A stretch of 64,000 nucleotides of DNA. Source: Spirosoma panaciterrae DSM 21099. GTDB lineage: Bacteria; Bacteroidota; Bacteroidia; Cytophagales; Spirosomataceae. Made by a program: the position numbers and the translations under genes. Shown in pieces: positions 62,672-64,000 of this stretch. The stretch covers positions 1 through 64,000 of the forward strand of contig NZ_KB893187.1 in assembly GCF_000374025.1 (NCBI RefSeq). The letters are read 5' to 3'. Each line of letters begins with the position of its first letter. Position 1 is the stretch's first letter. Below the pieces are notes generated by a model. That model was not told where the DNA came from, did no database searches, and saw nothing but the letters and a program-made list of their open reading frames with translations.

Positions 62672-62782
62672 GGTTGTATTGCCAGACAAAGTTTTGGAAG
62701 AGAACAAATCTACACAGCACAGCGCTATTCTGGGTCAGTACACGGCCATAAAAGCTTATATTAGGGCAACAAACAACCGACC

Positions 62783-64000
62783 ATGAAACAATTTCTCCTC
62801 TTTGTAAAACCATTTGTTGTCCTTGTATCCCTGAGCCTCGGCGGGCAACTAACCAAGGCCCAATCGAAAAAAGCAACCGTTGATCCGGTAAGCCATTACG
62901 ATACCTATATTCAACAGGCTGTCAAAGACTGGAAAATACCAGGCATGACTGTGACCGTCGTAAAAAATGGGAAAGTTTTGCTCAGAAAAGGCTATGGTGT
63001 TCGGGAATTGGGAAAACCGGGTGCTGTAGATACCCAAACGCTCTTTGCCATGGCCTCGACGACCAAAGCCATGACGGCTGCCTGCCTGGGTATGCTTGTC
63101 GACGAAGGGAAACTGCACTGGGATGATCCGGTCATGAATTACCTGCCCGATGTTCAGTTTTATGATCCGGCTGTTACCCGGGAAGTGCGGGTGCGTGATC
63201 TGCTCATTCATAACACAGGGATAGGCAATGCTGATGTACTATGGGCCGCTATGGAGATTCCATCCGATGAAATCCTGCGCAGAGTGCGGTTGATTAAACC
63301 ATCCTATTCATTGCGATCGAGCTTTATTTACCAGAATATCATGTATCTGGCCGCTGGGAAGGTTATCGAGAAAGTAAGTGGAATACCCTGGGAAACCTTC
63401 ATCCGGACTCGACTATTCGAACCACTAGGCATGAGCCGGACCCGAGCCCTTTTTAAAGAGGTCGCCGATGCGAACCGGGCTAAGCCACATATGGAAATCA
63501 ATGATACTATACGGGTCGTGAATAGTTTAAGGGAGGAAGGGCTGGTAGATGCCGTCGGGCCTGCGGGTTCTGTCTGGACTTGTCCCGATGATGTTACGGC
63601 CTGGATGCAGTGTATGCTCGACAGTGGCCGTTATGCCGGTAAAACTCTGCTCAAACCGACAACCTGGGCTGAACTCTTCAAACCACAGACCCTGGTGACC
63701 GACAGTCAGTTCTACCCGACACAGCTATTGACTAAACCTGTTTGGAAAACCTACGGCCTGGGCTGGTTTCAGCACGACTATCGCGGCCATCGGGTCAATT
63801 TCCACACCGGAAGCCTGACAGGTATGATTGCGATTCATGGTCAACTGCCCGATCAAAAGCTGGCCGTCTACATCCAGGGAAATCTCGATCATGCCGAACT
63901 CCGTCATGCGCTGATGTACCGGGCATTCGATGAGTTTGCACTGGGCGTTGAACACGACTGGAACAGCGAATTTCGGCAGTTGTACGCGAGCTTCAAACAG
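62783..64000 (+). CDS. Serine beta-lactamase-like hydrolase (cut by window edge)
   Basis: 406 codons from the ATG at 62783 to the window edge with no stop. The signal peptide (about 1-27) is followed by a class C beta-lactamase/transpeptidase-like fold: S-x-x-K as STTK at 92-95, Y-x-N as YQN at 183-185, and HTG at 341-343. Such proteins include esterases, D-amino acid peptidases and penicillin-binding relatives, so antibiotic resistance should not be assumed. It is divergent from the M28 gene with a 111-base gap. Confidence 0.9.
   Translation, partial: MKQFLLFVKPFVVLVSLSLGGQLTKAQSKKATVDPVSHYDTYIQQAVKDWKIPGMTVTVVKNGKVLLRKGYGVRELGKPGAVDTQTLFAMASTTKAMTAACLGMLVDEGKLHWDDPVMNYLPDVQFYDPAVTREVRVRDLLIHNTGIGNADVLWAAMEIPSDEILRRVRLIKPSYSLRSSFIYQNIMYLAAGKVIEKVSGIPWETFIRTRLFEPLGMSRTRALFKEVADANRAKPHMEINDTIRVVNSLREEGLVDAVGPAGSVWTCPDDVTAWMQCMLDSGRYAGKTLLKPTTWAELFKPQTLVTDSQFYPTQLLTKPVWKTYGLGWFQHDYRGHRVNFHTGSLTGMIAIHGQLPDQKLAVYIQGNLDHAELRHALMYRAFDEFALGVEHDWNSEFRQLYASFKQ

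Noticed and set aside
62783-64000. Reading the last gene as an antibiotic-resistance beta-lactamase
   Set aside because: The motifs fit a large family of serine hydrolases, and the gene is incomplete in the window.

Overview
The window looks like chromosomal DNA of a Bacteroidota bacterium of the Cytophagales, most like Spirosoma or a close relative (inference from gene content; no database was searched). The pointers are type IX secretion C-terminal domains on two proteins, a FecI/FecR-type ECF sigma and anti-sigma pair, a TonB-dependent receptor with a carboxypeptidase-like N-terminal domain, CHU_C and GIN (DUF2807) domains, and genes without clear Shine-Dalgarno sites.

Layout. 1-236: the start of an IS630-type transposase gene cut by the window edge. 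458-4687: a large secreted glycoside hydrolase with four CBM6 modules. 5041-13793: a tight plus-strand cluster made of a CrtC-like/polyprenyl synthase fusion, an LMF1-like membrane protein, a truncated FkbM methyltransferase, a lipid-type glycosyltransferase and two tandem P450s. It reads as an undescribed oxidised, glycosylated terpenoid pathway. 13810-32256: a minus-strand exopolysaccharide locus. Its promoter-proximal end is a CheY-like regulator, then a priming sugar transferase fused to a degenerate receiver domain, followed by several glycosyltransferases, a polymerase/ligase, outer-membrane and chain-length proteins, a flippase, a GT11 fucosyltransferase and an acyltransferase. A T9SS-secreted CHU_C protein lies inside it.

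32632-40161 holds housekeeping genes (dprA, a MerR regulator, alaS, an amidohydrolase, murI) and a small BrnT-like toxin/antitoxin-like pair at 33876-34280 whose first gene carries a frameshift. 40150-44593 has a pseudo-caspase/papain-like peptidase divergent from a TPR histidine kinase. 44607-53478 is an ECF-sigma region: TonB receptor, TauE/SafE and HPP membrane proteins, sigma factor, FecR, an STN protein with AGLIN repeats, and a GIN-domain lipoprotein. Four genes here share a bipartite upstream element, TAGGGGT-N14-CTGTC, which I read as the promoter of the local sigma factor. 53580-56373 is an MlaE/F/D-type lipid ABC transporter. The rest holds a lytic transglycosylase, a CvfB-like S1 protein, a Gly/aromatic-rich exported protein with a frameshifted C-terminus, an orphan OmpR regulator, an M28 peptidase and a serine beta-lactamase-like protein that runs off the right edge.

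Many intergenic gaps hold long, often perfect hairpins of unrelated sequence. Some are plain bidirectional terminators between convergent genes; others sit in divergent or intra-operon gaps and look like dispersed palindromic repeats. I saw no tRNA, rRNA, CRISPR array or riboswitch.
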